64,000 nt of DNA from Hymenobacter sp. PAMC 26628 (lineage in GTDB: Bacteria; Bacteroidota; Bacteroidia; Cytophagales; Hymenobacteraceae), in assembly GCF_001562275.1 (NCBI RefSeq), contig NZ_CP014304.1, positions 806,001 through 870,000 of the forward strand, given 5' to 3'. The notes below the pieces were generated by a model. That model saw only the letters and a list, made by a program, of their open reading frames with translations. It was not told the origin of the DNA and ran no database searches. Both the position numbers and the translations under genes were made by a program. Shown here one piece after another: positions 52,939 to 61,462 of this stretch (the first letter of the stretch is position 1; the number at the start of each line of letters is the position of its first letter).

Positions 52939-54867
52939 ATGCGTATCGCCGGCGCCGCCCTCAACCAAATCCCGTTCGACTGGGACAATAACCTGCGCAC
53001 CATCCGCACGGCCATCGAGCAGGCCAAGGCGGCGGGCGTGGAACTGCTGTGCCTGCCCGAGCTGTGCCTCACCGGCTACGGCTGCGAAGATTTGTTCCTG
53101 AGCGACTGGCTGCCGGCGGAGGCACTGGCGCGCTTGCAGGACATTCGGCCTTGGACCGACGGGATTTGCGTGTGCGTGGGCCTACCCGTGCGCTTGCAGC
53201 ACCGCACCTACAACACGGCGGCGGTGTTGCGCGACGGGCAAATCCTGGGTTTTGCGGCCAAGCAATTTCTGGCTAACGACGGGGTCCACTACGAGCCGCG
53301 GTTTTTTGTGGCCTGGCCCGCGGGGGGGGAGACGACAGTGGAGTTTGGGGGCGAAACCTGGCCGCTGGGCGACCTCACCTTTGAGCACCGGGGGGTGCGA
53401 TTCGGCTTCGAGATTTGCGAAGATGCGTGGCGGGCCGACGACATGCGCCCGGCCTGCCGGCTGCGTGGCAAAGTCGATATGATTGTGAACCCGTCGGCCA
53501 GCCACTTTGCCATGAGCAAGACGGATTCGCGCTACCAGCTGGTGCTCAAAGCCTCGCGCAATTTCCACTGCACCTACCTCTACGCTAACCTGCTGGGCAA
53601 TGAGGCGGGCCGCATCATCTACGACGGCGAAATTCTGGTGGCCCGCAACGGCCACCTGCTCAAGCGCAACCAGCTGCTGAGCTTCCGGGAAGTGGACCTG
53701 GAGTGGGTGGACGTGGACTTCGGCTACGACCTGGCCCCAGCCGCGGAAATTGTGCCGCTGCCCGCGCCCGACGAGTACAAGGAACTCAACCAAGCCATGA
53801 GCCTGGCGCTGTTCGACTACCTGCGCAAGGCCCGCAGCCGCGGCTTCGTGCTGAGCTTGAGCGGCGGGGCCGACTCGTGCTTCTGCGCGGTGGGCGTGGC
53901 CGAGATGGTGCGCCTGGGCGTAGAAGAGCTGGGGTTGGAGGAGTTCAAGCGGCGCAGCGGCCGCTTCGATGGGGCCCCGGTGGCGGTGCAGCAGGGCGCC
54001 GGGGGTGAGGCTACCCAGACGCTGCAAGACACGCCCGCCGCGCCCGGGGCCCCCGCGCCGCCGGCGCTGAGCGACAACCAGCAGCTCGTCAATGCCCTGC
54101 TGACGTGCGCTTACCAAGGCACGATCAATTCATCCGACGACACCTTTGAGTCGGCCAAAGAGCTGGCCGACAGCCTGGGGGCCCGGTTTTTTAACTGGAC
54201 CATCGACGAGGAGGTGGCCGGCTACGTGGGCAAAATCTCGGGGGCCTTGGGGCGCGAGCTGGCCTGGGAAACCGACGATTTGGCCTTGCAAAACATCCAG
54301 GCGCGGGTGCGGGCCCCGGGCATCTGGCTGCTGGCCAACGTGCAGAATTGCCTGCTCCTCACCACGTCCAACCGCTCGGAGGCCAGCGTAGGTTACTGCA
54401 CCATGGACGGCGACACGGCCGGCAGCATCTCGCCCATCGCGGGCGTCGACAAGGCCTTCGTGAAGCAGTGGCTGCGTTGGGCCGAAACCGAGCTGGGCTA
54501 CGGGGCCCTGCGCCACGTCAACGCCCTCCAGCCCACCGCCGAGCTGCGCCCGCTGGCCGCTAACCAGACCGACGAGCGCGACCTGATGCCGTACCCGCTG
54601 CTCAACCGCATCGAGCGGCTGGCTTTCTACGAGCGCCTCGCGCCCGCCGCCGTGCTGGCCCAGCTGGTGGCCGAAACGCCCGCTGCCGACGCCGGGCAGC
54701 TGCGTACCTACGTGCGGCGCTTCTACACCCTCTGGAGCCGCAACCAGTGGAAGCGCGAGCGGTACGCCCCCAGCTTCCACCTCGACGACTACAACGTAGA
54801 CCCGCGCTCGTGGCTGCGCTTCCCCATCCTCAGCGGCGGCTTTGGGGCCGAGCTGGCGGCGCTATAG
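52939..54867 (+). CDS. nadE: glutamine-dependent NAD+ synthetase
   Basis: A 642-residue two-domain enzyme making NAD+ from deamido-NAD+, ATP and glutamine. The N-terminal nitrilase-type glutaminase domain has its Glu near LLCLPELCLTGY, its Lys in FAAKQFLANDGVHYE and its Cys in GFEICEDAWR. The ATP-pyrophosphatase domain has the PP-loop LSLSGGADSCFCAV. A linker of ~50 residues rich in Ala/Pro/Gly (about 375-420) is inserted soon after the PP-loop. The ATG at 52939 is preferred; the frame extends 39 codons upstream through the hairpin. Confidence 0.95.
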   Translation: MRIAGAALNQIPFDWDNNLRTIRTAIEQAKAAGVELLCLPELCLTGYGCEDLFLSDWLPAEALARLQDIRPWTDGICVCVGLPVRLQHRTYNTAAVLRDGQILGFAAKQFLANDGVHYEPRFFVAWPAGGETTVEFGGETWPLGDLTFEHRGVRFGFEICEDAWRADDMRPACRLRGKVDMIVNPSASHFAMSKTDSRYQLVLKASRNFHCTYLYANLLGNEAGRIIYDGEILVARNGHLLKRNQLLSFREVDLEWVDVDFGYDLAPAAEIVPLPAPDEYKELNQAMSLALFDYLRKARSRGFVLSLSGGADSCFCAVGVAEMVRLGVEELGLEEFKRRSGRFDGAPVAVQQGAGGEATQTLQDTPAAPGAPAPPALSDNQQLVNALLTCAYQGTINSSDDTFESAKELADSLGARFFNWTIDEEVAGYVGKISGALGRELAWETDDLALQNIQARVRAPGIWLLANVQNCLLLTTSNRSEASVGYCTMDGDTAGSISPIAGVDKAFVKQWLRWAETELGYGALRHVNALQPTAELRPLAANQTDERDLMPYPLLNRIERLAFYERLAPAAVLAQLVAETPAADAGQLRTYVRRFYTLWSRNQWKRERYAPSFHLDDYNVDPRSWLRFPILSGGFGAELAAL

Positions 54868-55044
54868 GAACCCCGGGCTTTGGTTCGCGCTACTCACTGC
54901 CTCGTAACTTACTTTTGCAGAAATATTTAAAATTATAATCACTGTTAATCAGTCATTTGTAAAATAAATTTGAAAAGCAGCACAAGTTCTCAGGTAAAAA
55001 AGGGCCTAATCCTCCGCAAACCTTAACCGCCGCGCCGCGGGCCG

Positions 55045-55701
55045 GTGCCGGGTTGGCCCTTGACTGACTATCCTATTCTGATTTCTGTGGCTTTCCCCGT
55101 TCCGCTGCTTGAGGCCCCCGGCCCGCCCACCGCTGCTCGGGCCAGCGCCCCGGTGGCTGATGCCGAACTAGTAGCGCAGCTGCAACTGGGCAGCGAGACT
55201 GCGTTTCGCACCTTGGTGGCGCGCTACCAAGGCCGCGTGTACCGCACGGCGCTGGCCCTCCTGCGTTCGCCGGAGGAAGCCGAAGACGTGGCCCAGGAAG
55301 TGTTTGTGGAGGTGTACCAATCCATCGGCCGGTTTCGGGGCGAGGCCGCCCTCAGCACCTGGCTGTACCGGTTGGCTACCTCGGGGGCCCTGAAAAACCG
55401 CCGGAAGGCCCGCGCCAAAAAACGCCTGGCCTACGTCACCAGCCTGCTGGGCTTCGGCCACGCCGGGCTGCCCGAGCCGCCCGACTACGCGCACCCGCTG
55501 GCGTTGCTCGAAGGCCAGCAACAGCTCCAACTCCTGCTGGACCGCGTGGCCTGCCTGCCCGACGCGCAACAGGTGGCCTTTACCTTGCGCCACGAGCAAG
55601 AACTGAGCTACGCGGAAATAGCGGCTGTGCTTTGCACCAGCGTACCCGCCGTGGAATCGTTGCTGTTCCGGGCCCGCCAAACCCTCCGCCAACACCTGTA
55701 A
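55045..55701 (+). CDS. ECF-type RNA polymerase sigma factor
   Basis: About 218 residues. Region 2 is at about 50-115 (GSETAFRTLVARYQGRVYRTALALL, DVAQEVFVEVYQSIGRF, STWLYRLATSGALKNRRK). Region 4 is at about 165-218 (LPDAQQVAFTLRHEQELSYAEIAAVL, LFRARQTLRQHL). The start is uncertain: GTG 55045, TTG 55060 or GTG 55087; there is no ATG before region 2. It is followed 13 nt later by a small membrane protein gene, which suggests a sigma/anti-sigma pair. Confidence 0.88.
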   Translation: MPGWPLTDYPILISVAFPVPLLEAPGPPTAARASAPVADAELVAQLQLGSETAFRTLVARYQGRVYRTALALLRSPEEAEDVAQEVFVEVYQSIGRFRGEAALSTWLYRLATSGALKNRRKARAKKRLAYVTSLLGFGHAGLPEPPDYAHPLALLEGQQQLQLLLDRVACLPDAQQVAFTLRHEQELSYAEIAAVLCTSVPAVESLLFRARQTLRQHL

Positions 55702-55714
55702 CCCCCTGCCCGCC

Positions 55715-56008
55715 ATGCCTGATGCCCCCGCCCGCCCGGCCCCCGACGAAGAATGGGACGACCTGCTGCGCCAGCTGCGCGCGCAGCCACCGGCCCAGCC
55801 CCGCCCGTATTTCTACCACCGGGTGCACGCTCGGCTCGTCGCCGGGGCCCCCGCTGCTGCCTCCGCGCTGCCCGGCTGGCTGCGCCGGCCGGCCTACGCC
55901 GTGCTGCTCGCAGGAGTGGTGCTGGCCCTCAGCGGCGACGGGGCTACGTTCCGCCCGGCTGCGCAGGAGCCCCAAGCCGCCGGCCTGCCGCGACTGCTCC
56001 CGCGTTGA
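55715..56008 (+). CDS. small membrane protein, candidate anti-sigma factor
   Basis: A 97-residue protein. Its cytoplasmic N-terminal half is acidic then Arg-rich (DEEWDDLLRQLRAQPP, PYFYHRVHARL). One membrane helix follows at about 59-76 (RPAYAVLLAGVVLALSG), then a short periplasmic tail. The start ATG is 13 nt after the sigma factor stop, so co-transcription is nearly certain. The topology fits a minimal anti-sigma factor, but no zinc-binding HxxxCxxC motif is present, so the role is inferred from position alone. Confidence 0.6.
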   Translation: MPDAPARPAPDEEWDDLLRQLRAQPPAQPRPYFYHRVHARLVAGAPAAASALPGWLRRPAYAVLLAGVVLALSGDGATFRPAAQEPQAAGLPRLLPR

Positions 56009-56102
56009 TGCGGACCCCCTGGTTGGGTAGTCTCGCAGCTACGGCCGTGCCTGCCGCTGGGGCCCTAAAACGGTCCGCCCGGCCGCAAGCCCGGGGGCTG
56101 AG

Positions 56103-56110
56103 TACCTTTG
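56103..56110 (+). promoter_or_regulatory. -7 promoter element upstream of lgt
   Basis: TACCTTTG, matching TAnnTTTG, 25 nt before the lgt ATG. There is no -33 TTG at 19 nt. Confidence 0.35.
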
Positions 56111-56135
56111 AAATCCTATTTCACCTTCGTTACGC

Positions 56136-57182
56136 ATGTTGTTATCCCTCGCGAGTATTTTCTGGAATGTTGACCCCACCATCTTCACGGCGGGGCCCTG
56201 GCACGTGTTCGGGCTGGAAGTGGGGCCCCTCACGCCGCGCTGGTACGGGCTGCTGTTCATGGCGCCGTTCGTGCTGGGCACGTTCGTGCTGGGCCACATC
56301 TACAAGTCGGAGAAAACCTCCCCGGCGTGGGTCGACGTCATCACCGTGTACATGCTGGTGGGCACCATCGTGGGGGCCCGGCTGGGGCACGTGCTCTTTT
56401 ACGAGCCGGCCATCCTGAAAGACCCGCTGGAGGTGTTCAAGATTTGGCACGGCGGGCTGGCCAGCCACGGCGCCACTATTGGTATCTTACTGGCCGTGTG
56501 GCTGTTCTCGCGCAACAATAAGTTTGATTACCTCTGGACGCTTGACCGCATCGTGATTGTGGTGGCCCTGGGCGGCGCCTGCATTCGGATGGGCAACCTG
56601 ATGAACTCCGAAATCGTGGGCAAGCCCACCGATGCGCCGTGGGCCTTCACCTTCCCGCGCGACGTGGAGCACCTCGTGCCTGTGACGCGGCCACTGCCCG
56701 CTGGAGCCGTGCAAGTGGCCGCCGTGCCCGTGCAGTTGGTTGACGGCACCTCCAGCTACCGCCTGCTGCCCGCCGGCACGCCCGTAGCCCCCGACGCGCC
56801 GATGGCCGTGCCGCGCCACCCCACCCAGATTTACGAGTCGCTGTTTTGCGTGTTCCTGCTCGTGCTGCTGTATTCGATGTGGAACCGCACCAAGGAAAAA
56901 ACGCCGCGCGGGCAGTTGTTCGGGCTGTTCGTGGTGCTGCTCTTCACGTTCCGCCTCTTGGTTGAATACCTGAAAGAGAACCAGGTATCGTTCGAGAACG
57001 GTAATTTCCTGAACCAGGGTCAGCTGCTCAGCATCCCGTTCATCCTCATCGGCATATGGGTGCTGCTACGGGCTGGCAAAGACCCCAATAACCCCTACGG
57101 CTACGCCCCGCGCGACCTCGACGCGGCCGAAGCGGCCGCCGCTGGGGGGCCCGCCATCGCGCCGGTAGCTGGCCGCAAGTAG
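56136..57182 (+). CDS. lgt: prolipoprotein diacylglyceryl transferase
   Basis: A 348-residue inner-membrane enzyme that attaches diacylglycerol to the Cys of lipoprotein precursors, the first step of lipoprotein maturation. Seven hydrophobic segments are visible. Conserved blocks are PRWYGLLFM, GARLGHVLFYEP, WHGGLASHGATIG, the Lgt signature GACIRMGNLMNSEIVGKPT, and HPTQIYESL. A periplasmic insert of ~45 residues (about 187-230, rich in Val, Pro and Ala) sits between the signature and HPTQIYE. The C-terminus has a long Ala-rich tail. The window carries several likely substrates, the lipoproteins at 7, 8.6 and 58 kb. Confidence 0.95.
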   Translation: MLLSLASIFWNVDPTIFTAGPWHVFGLEVGPLTPRWYGLLFMAPFVLGTFVLGHIYKSEKTSPAWVDVITVYMLVGTIVGARLGHVLFYEPAILKDPLEVFKIWHGGLASHGATIGILLAVWLFSRNNKFDYLWTLDRIVIVVALGGACIRMGNLMNSEIVGKPTDAPWAFTFPRDVEHLVPVTRPLPAGAVQVAAVPVQLVDGTSSYRLLPAGTPVAPDAPMAVPRHPTQIYESLFCVFLLVLLYSMWNRTKEKTPRGQLFGLFVVLLFTFRLLVEYLKENQVSFENGNFLNQGQLLSIPFILIGIWVLLRAGKDPNNPYGYAPRDLDAAEAAAAGGPAIAPVAGRK

Positions 57183-57209
57183 CGCCTTGCACCGCGCCCA
57201 AACGAAACG

Positions 57210-57251
57210 ACAGGGCCCCCGCGGTTAAGCAACCGTGGGGGCCCTGTCGTT
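57210..57251 (+). terminator. terminator after lgt
   Basis: GACAGGGCCCCCGCGGTT pairs with AACCGTGGGGGCCCTGTC around AAGC, followed by GTTT. Confidence 0.65.
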
Positions 57252-57279
57252 TAACAAGCGGTACGAATAAGTTAAGTAG

Positions 57280-58116
57280 TCACGCAAAAGTAACCGTATA
57301 ATTTTTTCCGATTCGGATCAGGACGTATTCGATGCGTTGAAGCAAGGTGTGGTCGGATTGGTAGTCCTCCGGCCGCCCCCAATAGTGCTTGCAGCGGTGC
57401 CAGAGCAGTTCGATACGGTTGAGTTCCGGGCTGTAGGGCGGCAAGAACAGCAGGCTCAGGCCCTTCGCCGCCCATGCGGCGTGGCAGGCGCGGACCACGT
57501 GGGCCCGGTGAATCGAGGCGTTGTCCAGCACCAGGACGGTGGGGCGGTCCAGGGACTGGGCGAAGTCCGTGACGGCCAGCACGAACAGGTCGGCGGTGAG
57601 GGCCCCGGCCCGCACGTAGGCCTGCAGGGGCTGGCCGGGGGCGTGGGCCTGCCAGAAGCCCAGCACGGCATGTCCGCCGCGGCCGCGTACGGCGGGCAGC
57701 GCTACCGGGGGCTGGCCGCGGCGCTGCCAGGCGTAGGGCACGGGGGCCTGGCGCGAGCAGCGGCACTCGTCGACGGAGACCACGGCCACTTCGCCGCAGG
57801 CCTCGGCCCGGTGCAGGTCCCGCAACCGGGCTTGGCAGGCGGCAAAAGCGGCCGGGTCGCGCTGGGCCCGCAAGGAGCGCCGGCAGCGCTTCCAGGCGTA
57901 GCCGGCGGCGCGCGCCAGCCGGCGCAACGTGCTCAGGTGCAGCTTGATGCCAAAGGCGCGGCGCAGGCGCGGAATCCAGCGCCGCAACTGTTGGGGGGCG
58001 GGGCCGAGCCAGGCCCTTACTTTTTTTGGGCCGCCGGGGGCAGTTTGGGGGGCCGGCCGGCCCGTTGGCCTTCGAGCAGGCCCGCCAGGCCCTGGCCGCG
58101 CCACGCGCTGAGCCAC
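57280..58116 (-). CDS. IS630-type transposase, catalytic part (orfB)
   Basis: DDE transposase domain. Asp is in VVSVDECRC, Asp in VLVLDNASIHRAH, and Glu in LPPYSPELNRIELLW. The last codons and the stop lie inside the left inverted repeat. The frame is open from 58116, but its natural translation probably enters from orfA by -1 slippage at 58020-58026. That would give a fused protein of about 337 residues, normal for the family. The part upstream of 58020 in this frame is a shadow of orfA. Confidence 0.88.
   Translation of the reverse strand: MAQRVARPGPGGPARRPTGRPAPQTAPGGPKKVRAWLGPAPQQLRRWIPRLRRAFGIKLHLSTLRRLARAAGYAWKRCRRSLRAQRDPAAFAACQARLRDLHRAEACGEVAVVSVDECRCSRQAPVPYAWQRRGQPPVALPAVRGRGGHAVLGFWQAHAPGQPLQAYVRAGALTADLFVLAVTDFAQSLDRPTVLVLDNASIHRAHVVRACHAAWAAKGLSLLFLPPYSPELNRIELLWHRCKHYWGRPEDYQSDHTLLQRIEYVLIRIGKNYTVTFA
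58017..58027 (-). promoter_or_regulatory. -1 ribosomal frameshift site in the transposase
   Basis: The minus strand reads CAA AAA AAG TAA in the orfA frame. The heptamer A-AAA-AAG is a classical -1 slippery sequence and sits directly before the orfA stop. Slipping back one base gives GTA AGG GCC, the orfB frame (VRA). Confidence 0.7.
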
Positions 58117-58292
58117 CCGTGGACGGTGGCGTAGCGGACGGCAAAGAAGGCCGCCAATTGGTTCAGGGTCTGGCCCCGGTGGTGGCCCAGTACGGCTTGG
58201 GCGCGGCGGCGCTGGCGGGGATGGCGGGCGTGGTGGCTACACGCGTCGAGGGCGGTGACTTCGTCGGGGGTTAAGGCAAGGGGGGCGCGCAT
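58017..58292 (-). CDS. IS630-type transposase, DNA-binding part (orfA)
   Basis: A 91-residue helix-turn-helix protein starting MRAPLALTPDEVTALD. It has an HTH of the winged type (GQTLNQLAAFFAVRYATVHGWLSAW, about 40-64) and a Gly/Arg/Pro tail (GQRAGRPPKLPPAAQKK). It ends at TAA directly after a run of seven A. It is in a different frame from orfB; together they cover one transposase. Confidence 0.85.
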   Translation of the reverse strand: MRAPLALTPDEVTALDACSHHARHPRQRRRAQAVLGHHRGQTLNQLAAFFAVRYATVHGWLSAWRGQGLAGLLEGQRAGRPPKLPPAAQKK

Positions 58293-58342
58293 GCACCAAA
58301 TTTAACGTCTCCGTTTTTATGCGATTACTTTTGCGCGACTAC

Positions 58343-59290
58343 TTAGAACGGTAGCTTGAACTCGTAAAAGCTGCCTTGCTCGGTGCTGATGAGTAGCGTA
58401 TTGGCGTCTTTAAAGACCGCGCCTTCAGTTTGGCCGGCGCCGGCCAGGCTTACCTGGCGGGGCGTGGCTTTGAGAAGGTCGTCCCACGAATTGCCGTCGA
58501 GCACGAACAGCTCGCCACGGCCGAGTAGCACGAGGCGGTGGCCGTCGGGGCGCAGGGCCGCGTCGGTTACCTGGCCCGGGATGGCGAGCTTCGTGACGAG
58601 CTGGGCGGTGTAGCTGCCCGGCTGGTCGGGCACGGTGTATACCTTGCTGGTGGCGTCGTTGCCGCGGTCTTTGCTGAAGAGCCACACCCGGCCGCCGTGC
58701 CAGAGGCTGGCTTCGCAGTCGAAGTTGCGGGCCTTTTTCTGCTCGGGCGGAAACTCGGTTTGGTCGGGGTACTTAAACTTAATGTCGGCCACCTGCCGGG
58801 GTTGCTCGGGGCGGAAGCGGTGGATGACCAGGTTCTGGCGGTCGTTGGCGTTGTTGCCGCAGTCGCCCACGAAGTAGTTGCCCTGGTCGTCGCGGCTCAG
58901 GCTTTCCCAGTCGGTGTTGGGGACCCCCAGGGCCAGGGTGCCCCGCAGCTGGCCCGTGGCGCTGAGGCGGTACAGCGTAGCGTCGTTGCCCTCGTCGCCA
59001 AAGCTGAAGTACGTGCCGGGCTGGTCGGCCGGGCACAGGCCTGAGCTTTCGGGCACCACATTTTTGAGGGAGCCCACTTGGCGCAGGCCCGGGATCTGAG
59101 CAGCGGCGTCCGCGTCTTTGTGGCGGTCGCCGCCCTTGCCTTTCTTCTTTTTGCCGCCGGGCTGCTGGTTCTGGCCTGCTGGTTGGGTGGCATCGGTTTG
59201 GGTGGTGGCCTGGTCATTTTGGGCCTGGGAGCAGGCCGCCGCCGTCAGCAGCAGGGCAAGGCTGGCGGGCAGGAAAAAGGAAAAGCGCAT
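58343..59290 (-). CDS. lipoprotein with a beta-propeller-like domain
   Basis: A 315-residue protein. The signal peptide ends TAAAC (about Cys20), a loose lipobox. A Gln/Thr-rich linker with a KKKKGKGG patch (about 22-58) is followed by repeated beta-strand blocks (FSFGDEGNDATLYRL, SRDDQGNYFVGDCGNNAN, LWHGGRVWLFSKDRGND, AALRPDGHRLVLLGRGEL, ANTLLISTEQGSFYEF). These recall six-bladed propellers (SdiA-regulated or strictosidine-synthase-like). Activity is unknown. Its TAA stop straddles the end of the IS630-type element: TA belongs to the gene and the final A to the IS. Confidence 0.75.
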   Translation of the reverse strand: MRFSFFLPASLALLLTAAACSQAQNDQATTQTDATQPAGQNQQPGGKKKKGKGGDRHKDADAAAQIPGLRQVGSLKNVVPESSGLCPADQPGTYFSFGDEGNDATLYRLSATGQLRGTLALGVPNTDWESLSRDDQGNYFVGDCGNNANDRQNLVIHRFRPEQPRQVADIKFKYPDQTEFPPEQKKARNFDCEASLWHGGRVWLFSKDRGNDATSKVYTVPDQPGSYTAQLVTKLAIPGQVTDAALRPDGHRLVLLGRGELFVLDGNSWDDLLKATPRQVSLAGAGQTEGAVFKDANTLLISTEQGSFYEFKLPF

Positions 59291-59336
59291 AAGTGGAAAT
59301 AAAGCCGAAAGCCTGCTTATACGGGCTTTGGCCGGC

Positions 59337-59561
59337 TTATGGCACCGGGTCGTAGCCGTGGCCGCCCCAGGGGTGGCAGCGCCCGATGCGCCGCAGCGCC
59401 AGCCGCCCGCCCCGCCAGGGCCCGTGCTTGGCGATGGCCTCGGCTGCGTAGGCCGAGCAGGTGGGCGTGTAGCGGCAACTGGGCGGCGTGAGGGGCGACA
59501 CCAGGTGCCGGTAGAGCCAGATAAGGGCCAAAAAAAACGAGCGGGCCAGCGAGCGAACCAT
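59337..59561 (-). CDS. yidD: membrane protein insertion efficiency factor YidD
   Basis: A 74-residue protein of the YidD family, thought to help YidC insert inner-membrane proteins. The N-terminal amphipathic helix ([23 protein letters not shown]) would lie on the membrane. The conserved [16 protein letters not shown] and [17 protein letters not shown] complete the domain. Length and motifs are typical. Confidence 0.92.
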   Translation of the reverse strand: MVRSLARSFFLALIWLYRHLVSPLTPPSCRYTPTCSAYAAEAIAKHGPWRGGRLALRRIGRCHPWGGHGYDPVP

Positions 59562-59650
59562 TACCGAAAGTTACGACGGATTGGGGCCCCTAGGCTTGCG
59601 GGTTTTGGCAAATAGGTGCGCGATTTTCTCAAGTAGCTGCATGGTAGCAG

Positions 59651-60385
59651 CTACTTGGGCAGCGCGTTCAGGCGTTGCTTCCACAGCTCCCAGTCGGGTA
59701 GCAGGCGAGCTTGCAGCGCATAGAAGGCCGGGGAATGGTCGGGCACTTGCAGGTGGCAGCACTCGTGCAGTAGCACGTAGTCGAGGCAGCCGGGGGTGGC
59801 GCGCACCAGGTCGGGGGTGAGGCGGATGCGGGCCGTGGTGGGCGTGCAGCTGCCCCAGCGCGTGCGCATGTGGCGCACAAACAGCGTGGGCCGGGGCAGC
59901 CCCAGCCCCTCGAACGCCGGCCACACGCGGGCCAGCGATGCGGCAAATAACGCCGGAGCCTGCCGGGCGTACCAGGCCAGCAAAATGGCCTCGGTACGGG
60001 CAGGTGCGTGCGGTGCAGGATAGGTGATGACCAGCTCGTTGCCAGCTGCGGCCACGGCGGGGCGGGGCCCCTCGGCCAGGCGCAGGGCCAGGGGCCGCCC
60101 CAGGTAGTGGTGCAACGCGCCGGCGTGGTAGCTCCGGGCGGGCGCGGGCGGCGGGCGGCGGGCGAATTCTGCCAGGTGCTGCCGGATCCAGTCGGCCCGT
60201 TTCAGCACTTGCTGGGCCACCCAATCGGCCGGCACCCCGGCCGGGGCCGACACGTGCACACTGCCATCGGGCCGCACGGCGAAGCCAATGGTGCGCCGCG
60301 CCCGAAACACGAGCGTGTAGTCGAGCGGCTGGCCCTGGTGAAAGACGGTTTCGCGGCGCGGGGCCGCAGCGAGAGAGCGGGACAT
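59651..60385 (-). CDS. YgjP/M48-type zinc metallopeptidase domain protein
   Basis: A 244-residue protein of the YgjP (DUF45) family. It has an N-terminal beta-rich part (LVFRARRTIGFAVRPDGSVHVSAPAG) and a C-terminal metal site: LLHECCHLQVPDHSPAFYAL gives HExxH plus a downstream His. RWGSCTPTTARIRLTP is the conserved block before it. Similar proteins are annotated as SprT-like or M48 metallopeptidases; some are called UTP pyrophosphatases. True activity is uncertain. The start is the ATG 60383-60385. Confidence 0.87.
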   Translation of the reverse strand: MSRSLAAAPRRETVFHQGQPLDYTLVFRARRTIGFAVRPDGSVHVSAPAGVPADWVAQQVLKRADWIRQHLAEFARRPPPAPARSYHAGALHHYLGRPLALRLAEGPRPAVAAAGNELVITYPAPHAPARTEAILLAWYARQAPALFAASLARVWPAFEGLGLPRPTLFVRHMRTRWGSCTPTTARIRLTPDLVRATPGCLDYVLLHECCHLQVPDHSPAFYALQARLLPDWELWKQRLNALPK

Positions 60386-60508
60386 GCAGCGGCAAAGGTC
60401 GGCAGTGCGCGCGATATGCGGCCGGTGGGGGGCGGGCGGCTTCACGCAACGGCCATGTTTGCGCCGGGGCCCCTATCTTGTACCCTAACTATCCATATCT
60501 GTGATTAT

Positions 60509-61462
60509 ATGCCCCAACGGCTACTTATACTTGTATTATTAGAGGTTTTATTAGGGTGGGGAGCAGGCGTCAGCGCGCAGGCCCAGGGCAACGGTCCCGG
60601 CGTGCGTGGGGCCCGCGCCGCCGCCCTCGGCAATGCCTCCGTGGCTCTCGACGGCGACGCCTGGGCCGTGGCCAACAACCCCGCCGGCCTGGGCAGCCTG
60701 GCCCGCCCCACGGTCGGCTTCTACGCCCAAAACCGCTACTTCAGCGCCGCTCTCAACGTGGGTGCGGCCGTGGTGGCGCTGCCGCTGGGCGCCGCACCGG
60801 GCCCCGAAGCGGCCGCCGACGAGCCCGGCGCCGCGCCCGTGGGGGCCCCGGCCACGCCCCGCGCCTGGGCCCGCCGCGGCGTGGTGGCGCTGGAGGCGCA
60901 GCGCTTTGGCGGCCAACTTTATAACGAGACGCGGGTGGGCGCGGGCTATGGCTACCGGCTGGGCCAAATCAGCGTGGGCGGGCGCGTGGAGCTGCTGCAA
61001 ATCAGCATCGAAGGGCTGGGCAGCCGGCGCGTGGCCCTGGCCTCGCTGGGCGGGCAGGTGGAAGTGCTGCCGGGCAAGCTCACCCTTGGCGTGTACGGCT
61101 ACAACCTGGGCCAGGCGCGCCTGGCCAGCTACCAGGACGAGCGGGTGCCCACCGTGCTAAAGGCCGGCCTGGCCTACCGGCCCACGGCGCAGGTACTGCT
61201 GGCCCTCGAAACCGAAAAGGACGTGGAGCGCCCCGCCAACTTCAAGGCCGGGGTGGAGTACCGGCCGGTGGGGGCCCTGGCCGCCCGCGTGGGCGTGGCC
61301 TCGCTGAGCGAGGAAATCAGCGCCGGGCTGGGCGTGCGGCTGCGCGATTTTGGGCTGGACTACGCGGCGGCGTTTCAGGCGGCGCTCGGCTTCAGCCAGC
61401 ACCTGAGCGTGACGAAAACCTGGGGGAAAGGGAATGGAAAAGAATTAAAAATTAAAAATTAG
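60509..61462 (+). CDS. outer-membrane beta-barrel protein, PorV/PorQ-like
   Basis: A 317-residue protein with signal peptide MPQRLLILVLLEVLLGWGAG, then SAQAQ. Its mature start GVRGARAAALGNASVALDGD with WAVANNPAGLG (about 30-64) matches the N-terminal plug of PorV/PorQ- and FadL-like barrels. Alternating amphipathic strands follow to the end. A Pro/Ala-rich loop lies at about 90-120. It is probably an outer-membrane barrel; a link to type IX secretion is only suggested by resemblance. The last residues KELKIKN are encoded by an AT-rich repeat. The next barrel gene starts 9 nt later. Confidence 0.75.
   Translation: MPQRLLILVLLEVLLGWGAGVSAQAQGNGPGVRGARAAALGNASVALDGDAWAVANNPAGLGSLARPTVGFYAQNRYFSAALNVGAAVVALPLGAAPGPEAAADEPGAAPVGAPATPRAWARRGVVALEAQRFGGQLYNETRVGAGYGYRLGQISVGGRVELLQISIEGLGSRRVALASLGGQVEVLPGKLTLGVYGYNLGQARLASYQDERVPTVLKAGLAYRPTAQVLLALETEKDVERPANFKAGVEYRPVGALAARVGVASLSEEISAGLGVRLRDFGLDYAAAFQAALGFSQHLSVTKTWGKGNGKELKIKN

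Larger units (their letters stand above)
57275..58343 (-). mobile_element. IS630-type insertion sequence
   Basis: A 1069-bp element with terminal inverted repeats: AGTAGTCACGCAAAAGTAACCGTATAA at the left end, and AGTAGTCGCGCAAAAGTAATCGCATAA read inward from the right end (3 mismatches in 27). It is flanked by TA on both sides (57273-57274 and 58344-58345), the target duplication expected for the IS630/Tc1 superfamily. It encodes orfA and orfB, joined by a frameshift. Both ends are intact and the DDE residues are present, so it looks potentially active. It is inserted in the stop codon of the adjacent lipoprotein gene. Confidence 0.92.

Noticed and set aside
59571..59642. 23-codon frame between yidD and the YgjP-type gene
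   Set aside because: Too short, no similarity I can recognise and no start signal; treated as the tail of a shadow frame.
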